A DNA stretch of 64,000 nt, taken from NCBI GenBank assembly GCA_030123625.1, contig CP126121.1, positions 3,140,179 to 3,204,178 of the forward strand. Direction: 5' to 3'. A program made the position numbers and the translations under genes. Source of the DNA: Nitrospira sp. Its GTDB lineage: Bacteria > Nitrospirota > Nitrospiria > Nitrospirales > Nitrospiraceae. The notes under the pieces were generated by a model that had not been told where the DNA came from, ran no database searches, and saw nothing but the letters and a program-made list of their open reading frames with translations. Numbering within the stretch: the first letter of the stretch is position 1; every line of letters begins with the position of its first letter. Below are positions 26,171-36,236 of the stretch, in pieces.

Positions 26171-27589
26171 TTAATAGTTGGATTCGAGGCTGGTCGGTGT
26201 CTTATTGAGGACAGTTGCCGCAGCTTGCGACAAGGCGGCGTCGTGGTGGTGATCCGGAGAATAGATTCGAAACTGGATGAGTCTCGTGGGTAAAAGGTCT
26301 AAGAATTCTTCCAGCGGCTCGGTTGAAACCTGACCTGTCCCGGGATCATACACGTAAAGGGGGTGTCCACGGTGGTCTTTTGGGTCAGGCCGTGGATCCA
26401 ACAGGGCCATGTCCACGCGGAACGGCAGACGCCTCAAGCCGGAGGGCAGCTCTTTGGCAATCTGCAGCTCAAAATGCCGATGGCTGGGAAACGCCATACC
26501 GCGTTCCTGTCCTTTTTCTTTTAACGTCGTGCTGTAGGCCATTTTCCATTTGACATCTCGGCCTAAGATCCGTGCCCACTCTTGTCCTAACTGGCGACGG
26601 GCTTTGTGGCGAGACTGCCTCCATCCTCGGACTTCCTCAAAGAGCGACCAATCGGTCAGATTCCGATACTTCTCCATATTCTTGCGCGGATCGTTCGGAC
26701 AGAGGAGCTGCATCGTCCGGCCGAAGATGTCCCGCAGATGGATGTCGATGGCTCTGGTGGTGCGATGGAAATAGACATTGGAGTAGAGGTACATCCTGGT
26801 ATTCAGGAACATTTGGAGGGACGGAAGGCCGGTTTTGTGAATGGTGAATCCTTTTTCCGTCACGATCGTGTAATGAATCAACCTCGTCAGATCGACCGGG
26901 CCGACCGCTACACCGCACATATAGGAGTCCCGCAGGACATAGTCCAGATTGTCGCCGGTATAACTCCCGGAGATCACGGGCTGAAGCATGTTCAACCAAC
27001 GAGGGAGGCGGGAATTGTCCTTGCCTTTCTCCTTGAGGATCAGATGGGCAATCTGCTCGGGATTCAATTCTTCCCCTTTCGCGAAGGGGCCGGATGGGCT
27101 TCGGCGGATTTTTCTGATGAGAGGAGCCAAATGTTCCCGGATGATGATCTGGCCCAACCGTTCATGGGTCAGGCCATGGGCATGAAGAAAATTGTCGTCG
27201 AAAAAATGGCAAAACGGACCGTGTCCGATATCATGAACCAAGGCCGTCACCCGCAAGAGTTCTTCGACGAAATTTGCCGACGGCACGTCTTTGACGGCTT
27301 TCTTGAGGAATGGATACAGATGTCTGGCGAATCGTCCCGCCACGTGCATCGTCCCGAGAGAATGCACGAATCGGGTATGTTCAGCCGAGGGATAGACCCA
27401 GCGGGCACTCTGCAGCTGGTAGATGTATCGCAGCCGCTGAACCCAGGGGGAGTCGATCAGGTCTTTTTCGGTGTGCTCATGGGGATCAGGCTGAGCATAC
27501 GGGACGGTGAAGGTGACGTATTTGTGGATGGGGTCCGCGATAAGCGCCGATCCATCATACGGAGCGTTCGGTCGGTCTGCCGATTCCAT
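26171..27589 (-). CDS. HD-domain phosphohydrolase (COG1078 type)
   Basis: 472 residues. HD metal-site residues are visible: His76 in RFVHSLGTMHVA, the HD pair (119-120) in ALVHDIGHGPF, and HERLG downstream. The architecture resembles COG1078 proteins related to dGTPases and SAMHD1, which hydrolyse nucleotides; the substrate here is unknown. The ATG at 27589 lies 14 bases after the DUF2062 stop. A longer open frame upstream runs through that gene in another frame and is rejected. It is the last gene of the lon-thiL-DUF2062 run. Confidence 0.9.
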   Translation of the reverse strand: MESADRPNAPYDGSALIADPIHKYVTFTVPYAQPDPHEHTEKDLIDSPWVQRLRYIYQLQSARWVYPSAEHTRFVHSLGTMHVAGRFARHLYPFLKKAVKDVPSANFVEELLRVTALVHDIGHGPFCHFFDDNFLHAHGLTHERLGQIIIREHLAPLIRKIRRSPSGPFAKGEELNPEQIAHLILKEKGKDNSRLPRWLNMLQPVISGSYTGDNLDYVLRDSYMCGVAVGPVDLTRLIHYTIVTEKGFTIHKTGLPSLQMFLNTRMYLYSNVYFHRTTRAIDIHLRDIFGRTMQLLCPNDPRKNMEKYRNLTDWSLFEEVRGWRQSRHKARRQLGQEWARILGRDVKWKMAYSTTLKEKGQERGMAFPSHRHFELQIAKELPSGLRRLPFRVDMALLDPRPDPKDHRGHPLYVYDPGTGQVSTEPLEEFLDLLPTRLIQFRIYSPDHHHDAALSQAAATVLNKTPTSLESNY

Positions 27590-27603
27590 GACCAGTGGGC
27601 ATC

Positions 27604-28119
27604 TTAGCCCACCTGGTCGGAAGGCGGCAACGGTTCGGTGGTGGGTTTGGTCGGAGCGGTGCGGTGTTTGTGGAAAAACAGATAAGCCGCCGGATAGGAT
27701 AATAAGGCCCCGAGTACGCTGAGAACGAGTCCTCCGAGTATGAAAGGAGTTGCGTAAGGAAGGACTTGTTGGTAGATCCCGCTGAAACTCAGATCCTGCC
27801 AATCAAAATTTGGTACATCGGTCCGTCCCAGGAGCAATGCACCGGTCCAGTAGGTTGCGCCTAAGATCGGAATAATGGTCCAGGGATTGTTGATCAAGGC
27901 ACCGGTGAACAGGGCCAAGAAATTGAGTCCAAACAGCCACGTGCACAGCACGACCATCGCTGTGTGCAGACCATAGGCTGGTGAGAATGCGATGAAGACA
28001 CCCAATGCAAATGCCAGGGCGGTGCGTTGCGGTGACTCCTGCAAGTGGAGCACTTGGCGCAAGAGAGTTCTGAATGATCGGTGCCCTCGAGCTGAAGGCT
28101 GGTGTTTCATACCGGACAT
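27604..28119 (-). CDS. DUF2062 membrane protein
   Basis: 171 residues. The DUF2062 pattern is clear: ALGVFIAFSPAYGLHTAMVV, ALFTGALINNPWTIIPILGA and a last membrane segment (ILGGLVLSVLGALLSYPAAY). Three membrane segments are likely. The function of the family is not established. The start (ATG 28119) overlaps the thiL stop, so the two are coupled. Confidence 0.9.
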   Translation of the reverse strand: MSGMKHQPSARGHRSFRTLLRQVLHLQESPQRTALAFALGVFIAFSPAYGLHTAMVVLCTWLFGLNFLALFTGALINNPWTIIPILGATYWTGALLLGRTDVPNFDWQDLSFSGIYQQVLPYATPFILGGLVLSVLGALLSYPAAYLFFHKHRTAPTKPTTEPLPPSDQVG

Positions 28120-29162
28120 CAGCGGAAATGCTCATAACTGCTGATCGGCATCGGTTGCGTGCGATCATCGATCGTCATCTGAATCCCGAATTGCTGCGGA
28201 CGAATCGTCCCGATGCGGGTTATGCGATAGCCTCGTGTTCGGGCTTCCCGCTCAATGGTACCGCAGTCGCGCGGAGAAGCGGTGAACAGGAGCTCATAGT
28301 CTTCGCCGCCGGCGAGCGCGAGTCGAATCGGCGAGGCGCCGATCGTCCGGGCATAGGCTCGGCAGGCCGGTGAGATCGGTATCCTATCAAGTTCCACCTC
28401 TGCGCCGACTCGACTTTCTTCGCACAGATGCCGTAGGTCTCCGGAGAGGCCGTCGGACAGATCGATGGCGGATGAGGCAAGTCGCCTCTCGTTGAGCCAT
28501 TGGCCCTCCGCGACCCTCGCGGTAGGGTGAGAATGGCGGCGAACAAGAAATTGCCGATGAGAACGCGAGAATTCAGTCTTCCTTTGTCCCAAGGGGTACG
28601 AGGTTGTGTTGCTCATTAAGAGCTTGAGGCCTGCCAGGGAGTCTCCAAGAGTCCCCGAGACATAGATGTGATCGCCTACTTTGGCACCGTGCCGAAACAG
28701 CGCCCGATGCCGGCTCGTGGTACCGAGCAGGGTGATGCTGAGAAAGAGTCCGGCCTTGGACGCCGAGGTATCTCCACCGATGAGCGCCACGTCATAAGGG
28801 CTAGAAGCTTTCATCAAGCCGCGATACAACCCGTAGATGTGTGACCGCTTCACTGTCTTGGGGACGGCAAGCGAAATGAGCAGATAGCGAGGGACGGCCC
28901 CCATCGCGGCAATATCGCTGAGGTTGGCCATGGCGGCTCGATATCCGACCGACTCAGGGGATGTTGACTTCAGGTCAAAGTGGACTCCTTCTGCCAACAG
29001 GTCCGTTGTGAGGTGACACCAGGTCCGGGAGGAGGTCTCGATCACGGCTGCGTCGTCGCCGATGCCTTGAACGAGCCCGGGTGCATGGCAGGCATACCGG
29101 TCTTTGAGAGATCGGATCAGAGCAAATTCCTGTATGGGGATGTCGGCCGGACGGCGGGCCAC
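28119..29162 (-). CDS. thiL: Thiamine-monophosphate kinase
   Basis: 347 residues. ThiL makes thiamine pyrophosphate from thiamine phosphate and ATP, completing the pathway started by thiS/thiG/thiE at 15-17 kb. Motifs: GIGDDAAVIE near residue 33, TTDLLAEGVHFDL, AAMANLSDIAAMGAVPRYLL, IGGDTSAS, and IDLSDGLSGDL towards the C-terminus. It starts 9 bases after the lon stop, so it is expressed with lon rather than with the thiazole genes. Confidence 0.95.
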   Translation of the reverse strand: MARRPADIPIQEFALIRSLKDRYACHAPGLVQGIGDDAAVIETSSRTWCHLTTDLLAEGVHFDLKSTSPESVGYRAAMANLSDIAAMGAVPRYLLISLAVPKTVKRSHIYGLYRGLMKASSPYDVALIGGDTSASKAGLFLSITLLGTTSRHRALFRHGAKVGDHIYVSGTLGDSLAGLKLLMSNTTSYPLGQRKTEFSRSHRQFLVRRHSHPTARVAEGQWLNERRLASSAIDLSDGLSGDLRHLCEESRVGAEVELDRIPISPACRAYARTIGASPIRLALAGGEDYELLFTASPRDCGTIEREARTRGYRITRIGTIRPQQFGIQMTIDDRTQPMPISSYEHFR

Positions 29163-29171
29163 GGCACTATC

Positions 29172-31670
29172 CTATGACCGTGTAAGTACTCGGGTTGCCA
29201 TCACCGTGGCAGGAAGTTCGTGCGATCTCCGACTTTTGCCAGGTCGCAGAGGGCGGATGCGCGTCGGCGCCGGCGGAGGCGATGGTTTCCGAGAAGCCGG
29301 CGAAGCCTTGGCGCTTCGGCGGAGGGCGATTTTCATGACGTCGTCCATAGTTTCGACGAACGCCAATTGAATGCCTTTGAGGAGATGTTTGGGGATTTCC
29401 TCCAGGTCCTTCTTATTCCGACGCGGGAGAATCACCGTGGTGAGCTTCGCCCGTTTCGCCGCCAAAATCTTTTCCTTGAGTCCCCCGATCGGAAGCACGC
29501 GGCCGCGCAAGGTAATTTCCCCCGTCATCGCCAGATCTCGCCTTGTCGGCGTACCTGAAAATGCCGAGGCAATGGCGGTGGCCATTGTGATACCGGCCGA
29601 GGGACCGTCCTTGGGAATAGCGCCGGCTGGCACATGGATGTGCAGGTCTTGTTTGCTGAACATCCCGGGGCTGAGATGCAAGGTTTTTTCCCGTGAGCGA
29701 ACGTAGCTGAGCGCCGCCTGAGCGGATTCTTTCATCACGTCGCCCAAGTGGCCGGTGAGGGTCAATTGGCCTTTTCCCTTCATCACCGTGGCCTCGATGT
29801 AGAGCACATCGCCGCCCGATTCCGTCCACGCGAGGCCGGTCGCCACACCGATTTCGTCTTTCTCGAGTTCTGCTTCCGGCACATATTTCGACACCCCCAA
29901 ATATTTATGGAGATTGGATGGTTCGATCGGAAATCCCAGACCTTTGCCCTCGGCGACCTTCTTTGCAACCTTACGCATCACATTGGCGATCTCACGCTCA
30001 AGGTTCCGTACCCCGGCCTCCCGCGTGTAGTGCGAAATAATCTGGCGGATCGCCGGCTCCGTCAGACGGACATGTTTGCTTGTAATCCCGTGTTCTTCGA
30101 GCTGGCGGGGAATCAGGTATTTCTGGGCGATGCCGAGTTTTTCTTCCTCGGTATATCCTGGAATTTCGATGACCTCCATGCGATCGCGCAATGCGGGAAG
30201 GATCGGATCGATCAAATTTGCCGTGGTGATGAACATTACTTCGGTCAAGTCGAATGGGACCCCGAGATAGTGGTCGGTGAACGCGCTGTTTTGTTCAGGG
30301 TCGAGGACTTCCAGCAAGGCTGCCGAGGGGTCGCCTCGAAAATCCATTCCCACCTTGTCCACCTCGTCGAGCATGAATACGGGATTGCCGGTGCCTGCTT
30401 GCTTCATGCCCTGAATGATGCGCCCCGGTAATGCGCCGACATAGGTGCGGCGGTGACCTCGGATTTCGGCCTCATCCCGCACGCCACCCAAGCTGATACG
30501 CACGAACTCGCGCCCCAATGAACGGGCGATCGACTTTCCGAGCGATGTTTTTCCGACTCCCGGCGGGCCGACGAAGCACAGGATCGGCCCCTTCATCTTC
30601 TCTTTCAGTTTGCGGACGGCCAGGTATTCGAGAATCCGCTCCTTGACCTTTTCGAGGTCATAGTGGTCTTCATTCAATACCTTGGCGGCGGCCTTCAGCT
30701 CGAGATTATCCTTCGATCGCTTGGACCATGGTAATTCGACCATCCATTCCAGATAGGTCCGCACCGTTGCGGATTCGGCGGTATCCGGATGCATCTTCTC
30801 GAGACGCTTGAGCTGCTTTTCAGTCTCCTTCAAGACCTTGTCGGGCATCTTCGCGTCTTTGATCCGTTTGCGGAATTCCGTGATTTCTTCCGCACGTTCA
30901 TCGAGTTCACCCAACTCCTTTTGAATGGCCTTCAGCTGTTCCCGCAAAAAATACTCCCGTTGGGTCTTGTCCATCTCGCCCTTGGCCTGCGCCTGGATCT
31001 TTTGCTGCATGGAAAGAACTTCGATTTCCTTCCCGAGAATGTCGCTCACTTGGCGAAGGCGTTGAATCGGGTCGGAAATTTCCAAGACGGCCTGGGTGGC
31101 GTCGACTTTGAGGCCGAGATTAGAGGCCACCATGTCGGCCAGTCGGCCCGGCTCCTCGAGGTTTTCGATGACGACCATGACATCGGGGATCAAGACTTTT
31201 CCCAAGCTCACGATTCGTTCGATCTGTTCTTTCACGGTCCGCATGACGGCTTCTGCCTCAAGGTCCGTGGCCGTCGGTTTCGTATCAATCAGCTTGTCGA
31301 TCCGAACGGAGTAGTAGGGGTCGGTTTGAATGTATTTCGTGATCTTCGCTTTGGCGATGCCCTGTACCAGGATTTTGATGCGTTCATCGGGCAGCTTCAG
31401 CATCCGCATGATGATGCCGACGGTGCCGATCGTGTGGATGTCTTTGGGAGCGGGATTTTCGACGTCGAGCGCTTTCTGAGTCGCGAGGAAGATCATCCGA
31501 TTGCCGGCAAGGGCCGCTTCGATGGCCTTGATCGACATGTCGCGTCCGACGAAAAGGGGGAGCACCATATACGGAAAGACGACGATATCCCGGACCGGCA
31601 ACAGCGGGAGTTGGCCCGGAACCTCGACGTTTTGCGGAGGCTGAATGTCTTGCTCGTTTGGGTCGGTCAT
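29172..31670 (-). CDS. lon: ATP-dependent protease Lon
   Basis: 832 residues. The N-terminal LON domain ([20 protein letters not shown]) is followed by a coiled region, the AAA+ module ([13 protein letters not shown] near 368; VFMLDEVDK), and the protease domain with a Ser-Lys dyad: Ser in [11 protein letters not shown] near 687 and Lys in [13 protein letters not shown] near 730. Lon degrades damaged and regulatory proteins, so the window has two independent ATP-dependent proteolysis systems. The last 40 residues form an unusual Pro/Arg/Ser-rich tail. It heads lon-thiL-DUF2062-HD. Confidence 0.97.
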   Translation of the reverse strand: MTDPNEQDIQPPQNVEVPGQLPLLPVRDIVVFPYMVLPLFVGRDMSIKAIEAALAGNRMIFLATQKALDVENPAPKDIHTIGTVGIIMRMLKLPDERIKILVQGIAKAKITKYIQTDPYYSVRIDKLIDTKPTATDLEAEAVMRTVKEQIERIVSLGKVLIPDVMVVIENLEEPGRLADMVASNLGLKVDATQAVLEISDPIQRLRQVSDILGKEIEVLSMQQKIQAQAKGEMDKTQREYFLREQLKAIQKELGELDERAEEITEFRKRIKDAKMPDKVLKETEKQLKRLEKMHPDTAESATVRTYLEWMVELPWSKRSKDNLELKAAAKVLNEDHYDLEKVKERILEYLAVRKLKEKMKGPILCFVGPPGVGKTSLGKSIARSLGREFVRISLGGVRDEAEIRGHRRTYVGALPGRIIQGMKQAGTGNPVFMLDEVDKVGMDFRGDPSAALLEVLDPEQNSAFTDHYLGVPFDLTEVMFITTANLIDPILPALRDRMEVIEIPGYTEEEKLGIAQKYLIPRQLEEHGITSKHVRLTEPAIRQIISHYTREAGVRNLEREIANVMRKVAKKVAEGKGLGFPIEPSNLHKYLGVSKYVPEAELEKDEIGVATGLAWTESGGDVLYIEATVMKGKGQLTLTGHLGDVMKESAQAALSYVRSREKTLHLSPGMFSKQDLHIHVPAGAIPKDGPSAGITMATAIASAFSGTPTRRDLAMTGEITLRGRVLPIGGLKEKILAAKRAKLTTVILPRRNKKDLEEIPKHLLKGIQLAFVETMDDVMKIALRRSAKASPASRKPSPPPAPTRIRPLRPGKSRRSHELPATVMATRVLTRS

Positions 31671-31913
31671 ATGTCTGCCTGTTCTTTATCCCTAAGAGCC
31701 GACGGATTCGACAAACCGGTCGTGCAACGACTCATCATGCATTGGAGCGACATGATTGATCTTCTACGAGCCTCGCGTTCCATGCTGTGGAATGGCATGA
31801 CCGATCGGGATTGCACGATGCACCAGGTCGGACCACCCCTCCATTATCAAGCCGGCTGTAGAATGGTCGTTGCCGAGAATCTCGCGACTGAATGCCCATC
31901 ATGACTGAGCGGG

Positions 31914-32810
31914 TCATCCTCGACGATTATTCGATGCGGCGTGCATTCGGGTCGAAAGGTAGTCTCGGAACTCTGCCCCCAATGCCGGGTTCTTCAATGC
32001 GAACTCAACGGTGGCGATCAAAAAACCCAATTTGTCTCCGGCGTCATGACGCTGGCCTTCGACCTCCAGAGCATACATCGGATTTTTTTTGGCAAGTGCT
32101 TTGAGCGCATCGGTCAACTGAATTTCTCCGTTCTTTCCAGGGGCGGTTTTTCTCAGGATCGGAAAGATGTCCGGAGGAAGGACATACCGGCCGATCACGG
32201 CGAGCGTGGATGGGGCGTCAGTCGGCGCTGGTTTCTCCACCAAATCCTCAACTCGATGCAGGCCGTGGGCAAGGCGCTTGGGGGTCACAATTCCGTATCG
32301 GCTGACATCCGCCTTGGGAACCTCTTGCACTCCCAGTACCGCCCCGTGGCGCTTTTTATAGATGTGGATCAATTGCGCGAGCCCTGGCACATCGGCGTCG
32401 ATGATCTCATCCCCGAGAATGACGGCGAAGGGCTCATCACCGATCAGGTGTTGCGCGCACAACACGGCATGCCCCAAGCCGAGGGCTTCGGATTGCCGAA
32501 CGTAACAGAAGTTCGCCAGGTTCGAAATCTGTCGGATTTGATGGAGCACCTGACTCTTGCCGGTGCCTTTCAAATTTTCTTCCAACTCCACGGAACGATC
32601 GAAGTGATCTTCGATGGCGCGTTTACCGCGACCGGTAATGACGATAATATCCTCGATACCCGACGCCACCGCTTCTTCGACCGTATATTGAATGAGCGGT
32701 TTGTCGACCAACGGCAACATCTCTTTAGGGGATGCTTTTGTGGCGGGAAGGAACCGTGTCCCAAGGCCGGCGGCGGGAATGACCGCTTTTCTGACAGTCA
32801 GACGTGACAT
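31914..32810 (-). CDS. galU: UTP-glucose-1-phosphate uridylyltransferase
   Basis: 298 residues. GalU makes UDP-glucose, a precursor for the surface glycans encoded further on. The nucleotide-binding motif AVIPAAGLGTRFLPATKA is near residue 9, followed by PLIQYTVEEA, VILGDEIID, and VEKPAP. The predicted promoter places the transcript start at about the ATG itself, and no ribosome site precedes it, so translation may be leaderless. The 243 bases between this gene and lon hold no gene. Confidence 0.96.
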   Translation of the reverse strand: MSRLTVRKAVIPAAGLGTRFLPATKASPKEMLPLVDKPLIQYTVEEAVASGIEDIIVITGRGKRAIEDHFDRSVELEENLKGTGKSQVLHQIRQISNLANFCYVRQSEALGLGHAVLCAQHLIGDEPFAVILGDEIIDADVPGLAQLIHIYKKRHGAVLGVQEVPKADVSRYGIVTPKRLAHGLHRVEDLVEKPAPTDAPSTLAVIGRYVLPPDIFPILRKTAPGKNGEIQLTDALKALAKKNPMYALEVEGQRHDAGDKLGFLIATVEFALKNPALGAEFRDYLSTRMHAASNNRRG

Positions 32811-32816
32811 GGCAGG

Positions 32817-32845
32817 ATACTATGTGATGGGGTGTGTGAAGTCAA
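32817..32845 (-). promoter_or_regulatory. Predicted sigma-70 promoter of galU
   Basis: Minus strand: TTGACT (32840-32845), 17-base spacer, TAGTAT (32817-32822). The expected transcript start is near 32810, the galU ATG. Confidence 0.55.
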
Positions 32846-33044
32846 GAAACGGACGAACTCATCGCATCGAAGGCGCTGTTATCGTGTCCGTGAAACGAAG
32901 ACGAGGACGATGCTCACGAAGAGACCTGAGCGGTGCCATTCTCCGGGAGAGCGGGTGACTGTCGCGATCGATGCGATCTGAATTGGAGCGCCGGGATCAA
33001 CCAAGCAGGATGTACGCATGTTGAATTCAAGGGCGGGACGCTCC

Positions 33045-33073
33045 TTTACAATGCAAAGTGACCTCAATATAAT
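33045..33073 (+). promoter_or_regulatory. Predicted strong sigma-70 promoter of the bamA/lipid A operon
   Basis: TTTACA (33045-33050), 17-base spacer, perfect TATAAT (33068-33073). It implies a leader of about 220 bases before bamA. The 492-base space between galU and bamA holds this promoter, the galU promoter and a short upstream frame, but no other gene. Confidence 0.75.
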
Positions 33074-33240
33074 CCCGAAGTTTTACGCGGTCAGCTGGTA
33101 CTAAGGACGTTCGCGTGGTAGAGCTGCCGGGCGGCAAACTCCGACGAGAGTGCGCTCTTGCGCTTCAACGTGGGTTTCAGAGCGGGACGGATTGGCTCGT
33201 AGGTGTCGGCGTACGGTCGCTAAAGGAGAGGACCTGTGTG

Positions 33241-33306
33241 ATGTGTGCGATGGTTCCAGCCGCATTATCCAGCTCCATACTTCGCCACAGGAATCCTTAT
33301 CGGTGA
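33241..33306 (+). CDS. Possible leader peptide overlapping the bamA start
   Basis: 21-codon frame beginning MCAMVPAALSSS, preceded by AGGAGAGG 12 bases upstream. Its TGA (33304-33306) overlaps the bamA GTG (33303-33305), the arrangement used for translational coupling. A GTG at 33115 opens the same frame. There is no protein-level support, so it is only a candidate. Confidence 0.3.
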   Translation: MCAMVPAALSSSILRHRNPYR

Positions 33307-35624
33307 CCGAGCATGCCGTCCACAGGCTTCGATTGTTCGTAGTCGCGGTCATGGTAGCCTCTGTGTTGTGGAGCGTACTCGATGCGCTCGCTCAGGCGCC
33401 GGACCTCAAGGTCGCCTCGATTGAAATTCGGGGGGCCAAACGAATCGAGGTGCCGGCGATCGCCGGTCGGCTCACGCTGAAAGTCGGCGATCGCTATACG
33501 CCGGACAATGTGCGCGGACAAGTGAAGATTTTATACGACACGGGTTTTTTCGAGGATGTACAGGTTGAAACCGAATTGATCGTCGAGGGGATGGCGGTGA
33601 CTTTCGTCGTGCAAGAGAAGCCGTTCATCACCGAGATCGTCTTCGACGGCAACGAGCAGTTGACCGACGAGAAGCTGAAGGAAAAAACGACGATCAAGAG
33701 CCAGACATTTCTTGACCAACAACAGGTGAAGGAAAGCGCCGAGACCATCCGCTTGGCCTACCAGCATGACGGGTATTACAACGCGCAGGTTGTTCCCGTG
33801 ATCGAGACATTAGATGAGGAACGGAAGCGCCTGACCTTCCATATTACGGAGGGAGAGAAGGCCAAGGTCAAGACGGTGATATTCGAAGGGCTGCGTGCGG
33901 CAACGAAGAACGAGATGCTCAATGTCATGTCGACACGGGAATGGATTCCTTGGTACGGCATCGTGACGAGGCTCAAACTGCCGTCAATTGTGTCCGATGC
34001 GGGCGTCTTGAAGCGGGAAGAGCTGACCAATGATGTGGAGCGGATCAAGGAAGTATTGCTGAACAAAGGCTACTTCAATGTTCGGGTCGGCCAGCCGTCG
34101 GTGGAGCTCACCGAAGATAAAAAATGGTTCATCGTCAGCTACCACATTACCGAGGGAGAGCCGTTCACGATAGGCGAAATAGGGTTTCGAGGGCACACGG
34201 TGTTTGAGGAGCCCGAGCTTCGAGAAGGATTGAAGATCAAGGAAGGGGAGATCTTTCAGCGCGCCAAAATCCGAGATGAGATCTCCCGAATCACGGATCT
34301 GTACGGAAGCAAGGGGTATTCGTTTGCCGAAGTCGTGCCCAGCGTGAATCCGAATAACGAGGAACGGACGGTCGGCCTCATCTTCAACATCAAAGAAGGG
34401 GAGATGATGCGGATCCGACAGATCAATATCTACGGGAACGACAAGACGCGAGACAACGTCATCCGGCGGGAAATACGAGTGGACGAACAGGATGTGATCG
34501 ACACCGCCTCCCTGAAGCGAAGTTTCCAACGATTGAACAACTTGAATTTCTTCGAGACGGTCGAGATCCTGCCCGCGCAAGTCGCGCCCGACAAGGTCGA
34601 TCTGAATGTGCGCGTGAAAGAAAAACCGACGGGGATGTTCAGCCTCGGCGGTGGGTTCAGTACGCTGGATCGACTGGTGGCGATCGCCGATATCACTCAA
34701 GGCAACTTGGGCGGGTACGGCTATATGGGGCGCATCCGCGGCCAGCTCGGCCAGCGAAGAAGTCTCGGGTCCATCACCTTCCGAAATCCCTATTTGAACG
34801 ACTCATTGACGTCGCTGCAGATAGATGGGTACCGCAGTATCACGAATTACCTCTCGTATTTTGAGCAACGAACCGGCGGAAACGTCACGCTCGGCCGTTG
34901 GTTATCGGAATATGTAACGGGGAACATCAGTCTCTTTGGAGAAGAGATCACGTTTTCAGACCCTCAAGCGGGTATCTGCCCTGATTTGGTGCCGATCGTG
35001 TGTCGGCAGTTGGGAACACGATCGTCGACAGGATTTCGGACGGCCCTATTCCGGGACACCAGAGACTACTATCTCGATCCCAGATCAGGCTGGCGCATCG
35101 GCGGAGGATTCGATGTCGGAACGCCTTATCTGGGCGGGACCAACAACTTCATCAAATATTATGTGGATGTCATCAAGGTCACGCCGCTTCCGCTCGATAT
35201 GCGGCTTTCGCTGCGCGCGCGTTTTGGCGAGGTCCGAGCACTCGGCGGGACGCAGATTCCACTGAATGAACGGTTTTTCGTGGGCGGTATCAATACCATG
35301 CGCGGGTTTGCCTTCGGTCGGGCCGGTCCCACAGTCCCCACGACACATGCCCCATTCGGCGCGGCCAAGCAATTGATCTTCAGCAATGAGCTGATCTTTA
35401 CGATTTCTTCCGAGGCGAAATTGAACGGAGTGCTCTTTTTCGACTATGGAAAGGGATTTGATGACGATGAGCCGTTGTCGCTCAATTTGAGAAGCGCAGC
35501 CGGTGTGGAAGGGCGCTGGATATCTCCATTTGGTCCGTTGCGTGTCGCCTATGGACTCAATCTAGATAAACGAACCGGTGAGCGATTCGGTGTGTTTGAG
35601 TTTACGATCGGGACCTTGTTTTAG
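33303..35624 (+). CDS. bamA: Outer membrane protein assembly factor BamA
   Basis: 773 residues. The signal peptide (LRLFVVAVMVASVLWSVLDA) is followed by five POTRA domains (to about 430; first VASIEIRGAKRIEVPAIAGR) and a 16-strand barrel. The barrel motif MRGFAFG is visible, and the chain ends in Phe (FEFTIGTLF), the outer-membrane beta signal. BamA inserts barrel proteins into the outer membrane. I chose GTG 33303 because it gives a proper signal peptide; upstream frame residues look non-coding. AGGAAT lies upstream. It heads the Skp, fabZ, lpx operon. Confidence 0.96.
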   Translation: MTEHAVHRLRLFVVAVMVASVLWSVLDALAQAPDLKVASIEIRGAKRIEVPAIAGRLTLKVGDRYTPDNVRGQVKILYDTGFFEDVQVETELIVEGMAVTFVVQEKPFITEIVFDGNEQLTDEKLKEKTTIKSQTFLDQQQVKESAETIRLAYQHDGYYNAQVVPVIETLDEERKRLTFHITEGEKAKVKTVIFEGLRAATKNEMLNVMSTREWIPWYGIVTRLKLPSIVSDAGVLKREELTNDVERIKEVLLNKGYFNVRVGQPSVELTEDKKWFIVSYHITEGEPFTIGEIGFRGHTVFEEPELREGLKIKEGEIFQRAKIRDEISRITDLYGSKGYSFAEVVPSVNPNNEERTVGLIFNIKEGEMMRIRQINIYGNDKTRDNVIRREIRVDEQDVIDTASLKRSFQRLNNLNFFETVEILPAQVAPDKVDLNVRVKEKPTGMFSLGGGFSTLDRLVAIADITQGNLGGYGYMGRIRGQLGQRRSLGSITFRNPYLNDSLTSLQIDGYRSITNYLSYFEQRTGGNVTLGRWLSEYVTGNISLFGEEITFSDPQAGICPDLVPIVCRQLGTRSSTGFRTALFRDTRDYYLDPRSGWRIGGGFDVGTPYLGGTNNFIKYYVDVIKVTPLPLDMRLSLRARFGEVRALGGTQIPLNERFFVGGINTMRGFAFGRAGPTVPTTHAPFGAAKQLIFSNELIFTISSEAKLNGVLFFDYGKGFDDDEPLSLNLRSAAGVEGRWISPFGPLRVAYGLNLDKRTGERFGVFEFTIGTLF

Positions 35625-35637
35625 TCGGAGCCTTGGC

Positions 35638-36213
35638 GTGGTACGTTGCAATGGGAATCGGTGGAAACAATCGGCGAAACGGATCGAATGGGCGGTGATG
35701 TCGGCTGCGGTCATCATCATGCTGGGTTTCAGCGGATGTGCCGGAGGCGGTGGCAAAATCGACGCAAAAATCGGGGTGATCAATTCACAGCGCTTGCTCA
35801 ACGAGACGAGCGCGGGAAAGAAGGCCAAAGAGAACCTGACCGCCTTTTCGAAAAATCGGCAGGCGCTGATGGAATTGGAGGAAAAGGAGCTGCGGAGGAT
35901 GGAGGAAGACTTTATCAAGCAGTCTTCCGTCCTGAGCCCTGCCGCGAAACGAGATCGGGAAGAACAGTTTCGCCGGCGCATGCAGGAGTATCAACAAAAG
36001 GCCTCGGAATTGAACCGGGAAGTCCAAGAAAAGCAAAAAGACGTTCTGGAAGGGTTTCGCGACAAGATCGAAATGATCGTCGCAAAGGTCGCCAAGCGTC
36101 TCGGGTTGCAGGTTGTCGTTGATAAGAGCAAGGGTGGTCCGACCATCTACCATGAAGAGGGTCTGGATATTTCAGGACCGGTCATAGAGGAGTTCAACCG
36201 CGAATATCCGTAG
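35638..36213 (+). CDS. Skp/OmpH-family chaperone, lipoprotein form
   Basis: 191 residues. The N-terminus has a basic segment, a hydrophobic core (AVMSAAVIIMLGFSGC) and a Cys at residue 34 in a lipobox-like FSGC. The rest matches OmpH/Skp: IGVINSQRLLNET, a long charged coiled coil, and VAKRLGLQVVVDKS near the end. Skp holds unfolded outer membrane proteins in the periplasm. The GTG at 35638 has GGAG 7 bases upstream and gives a better signal peptide than ATG 35698. It lies between bamA and a second Skp gene. Confidence 0.88.
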   Translation: MVRCNGNRWKQSAKRIEWAVMSAAVIIMLGFSGCAGGGGKIDAKIGVINSQRLLNETSAGKKAKENLTAFSKNRQALMELEEKELRRMEEDFIKQSSVLSPAAKRDREEQFRRRMQEYQQKASELNREVQEKQKDVLEGFRDKIEMIVAKVAKRLGLQVVVDKSKGGPTIYHEEGLDISGPVIEEFNREYP

Positions 36214-36236
36214 TCGCTGCGGACGGGAGGTAGATC

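Noticed and set aside
26606..27607. 333-codon plus-strand frame
   Set aside because: Antisense shadow of the HD hydrolase; no domain or ribosome site.
30789..31904. 371-codon plus-strand frame
   Set aside because: Antisense shadow of lon.
31941..32807. 288-codon plus-strand frame
   Set aside because: Antisense shadow of galU.
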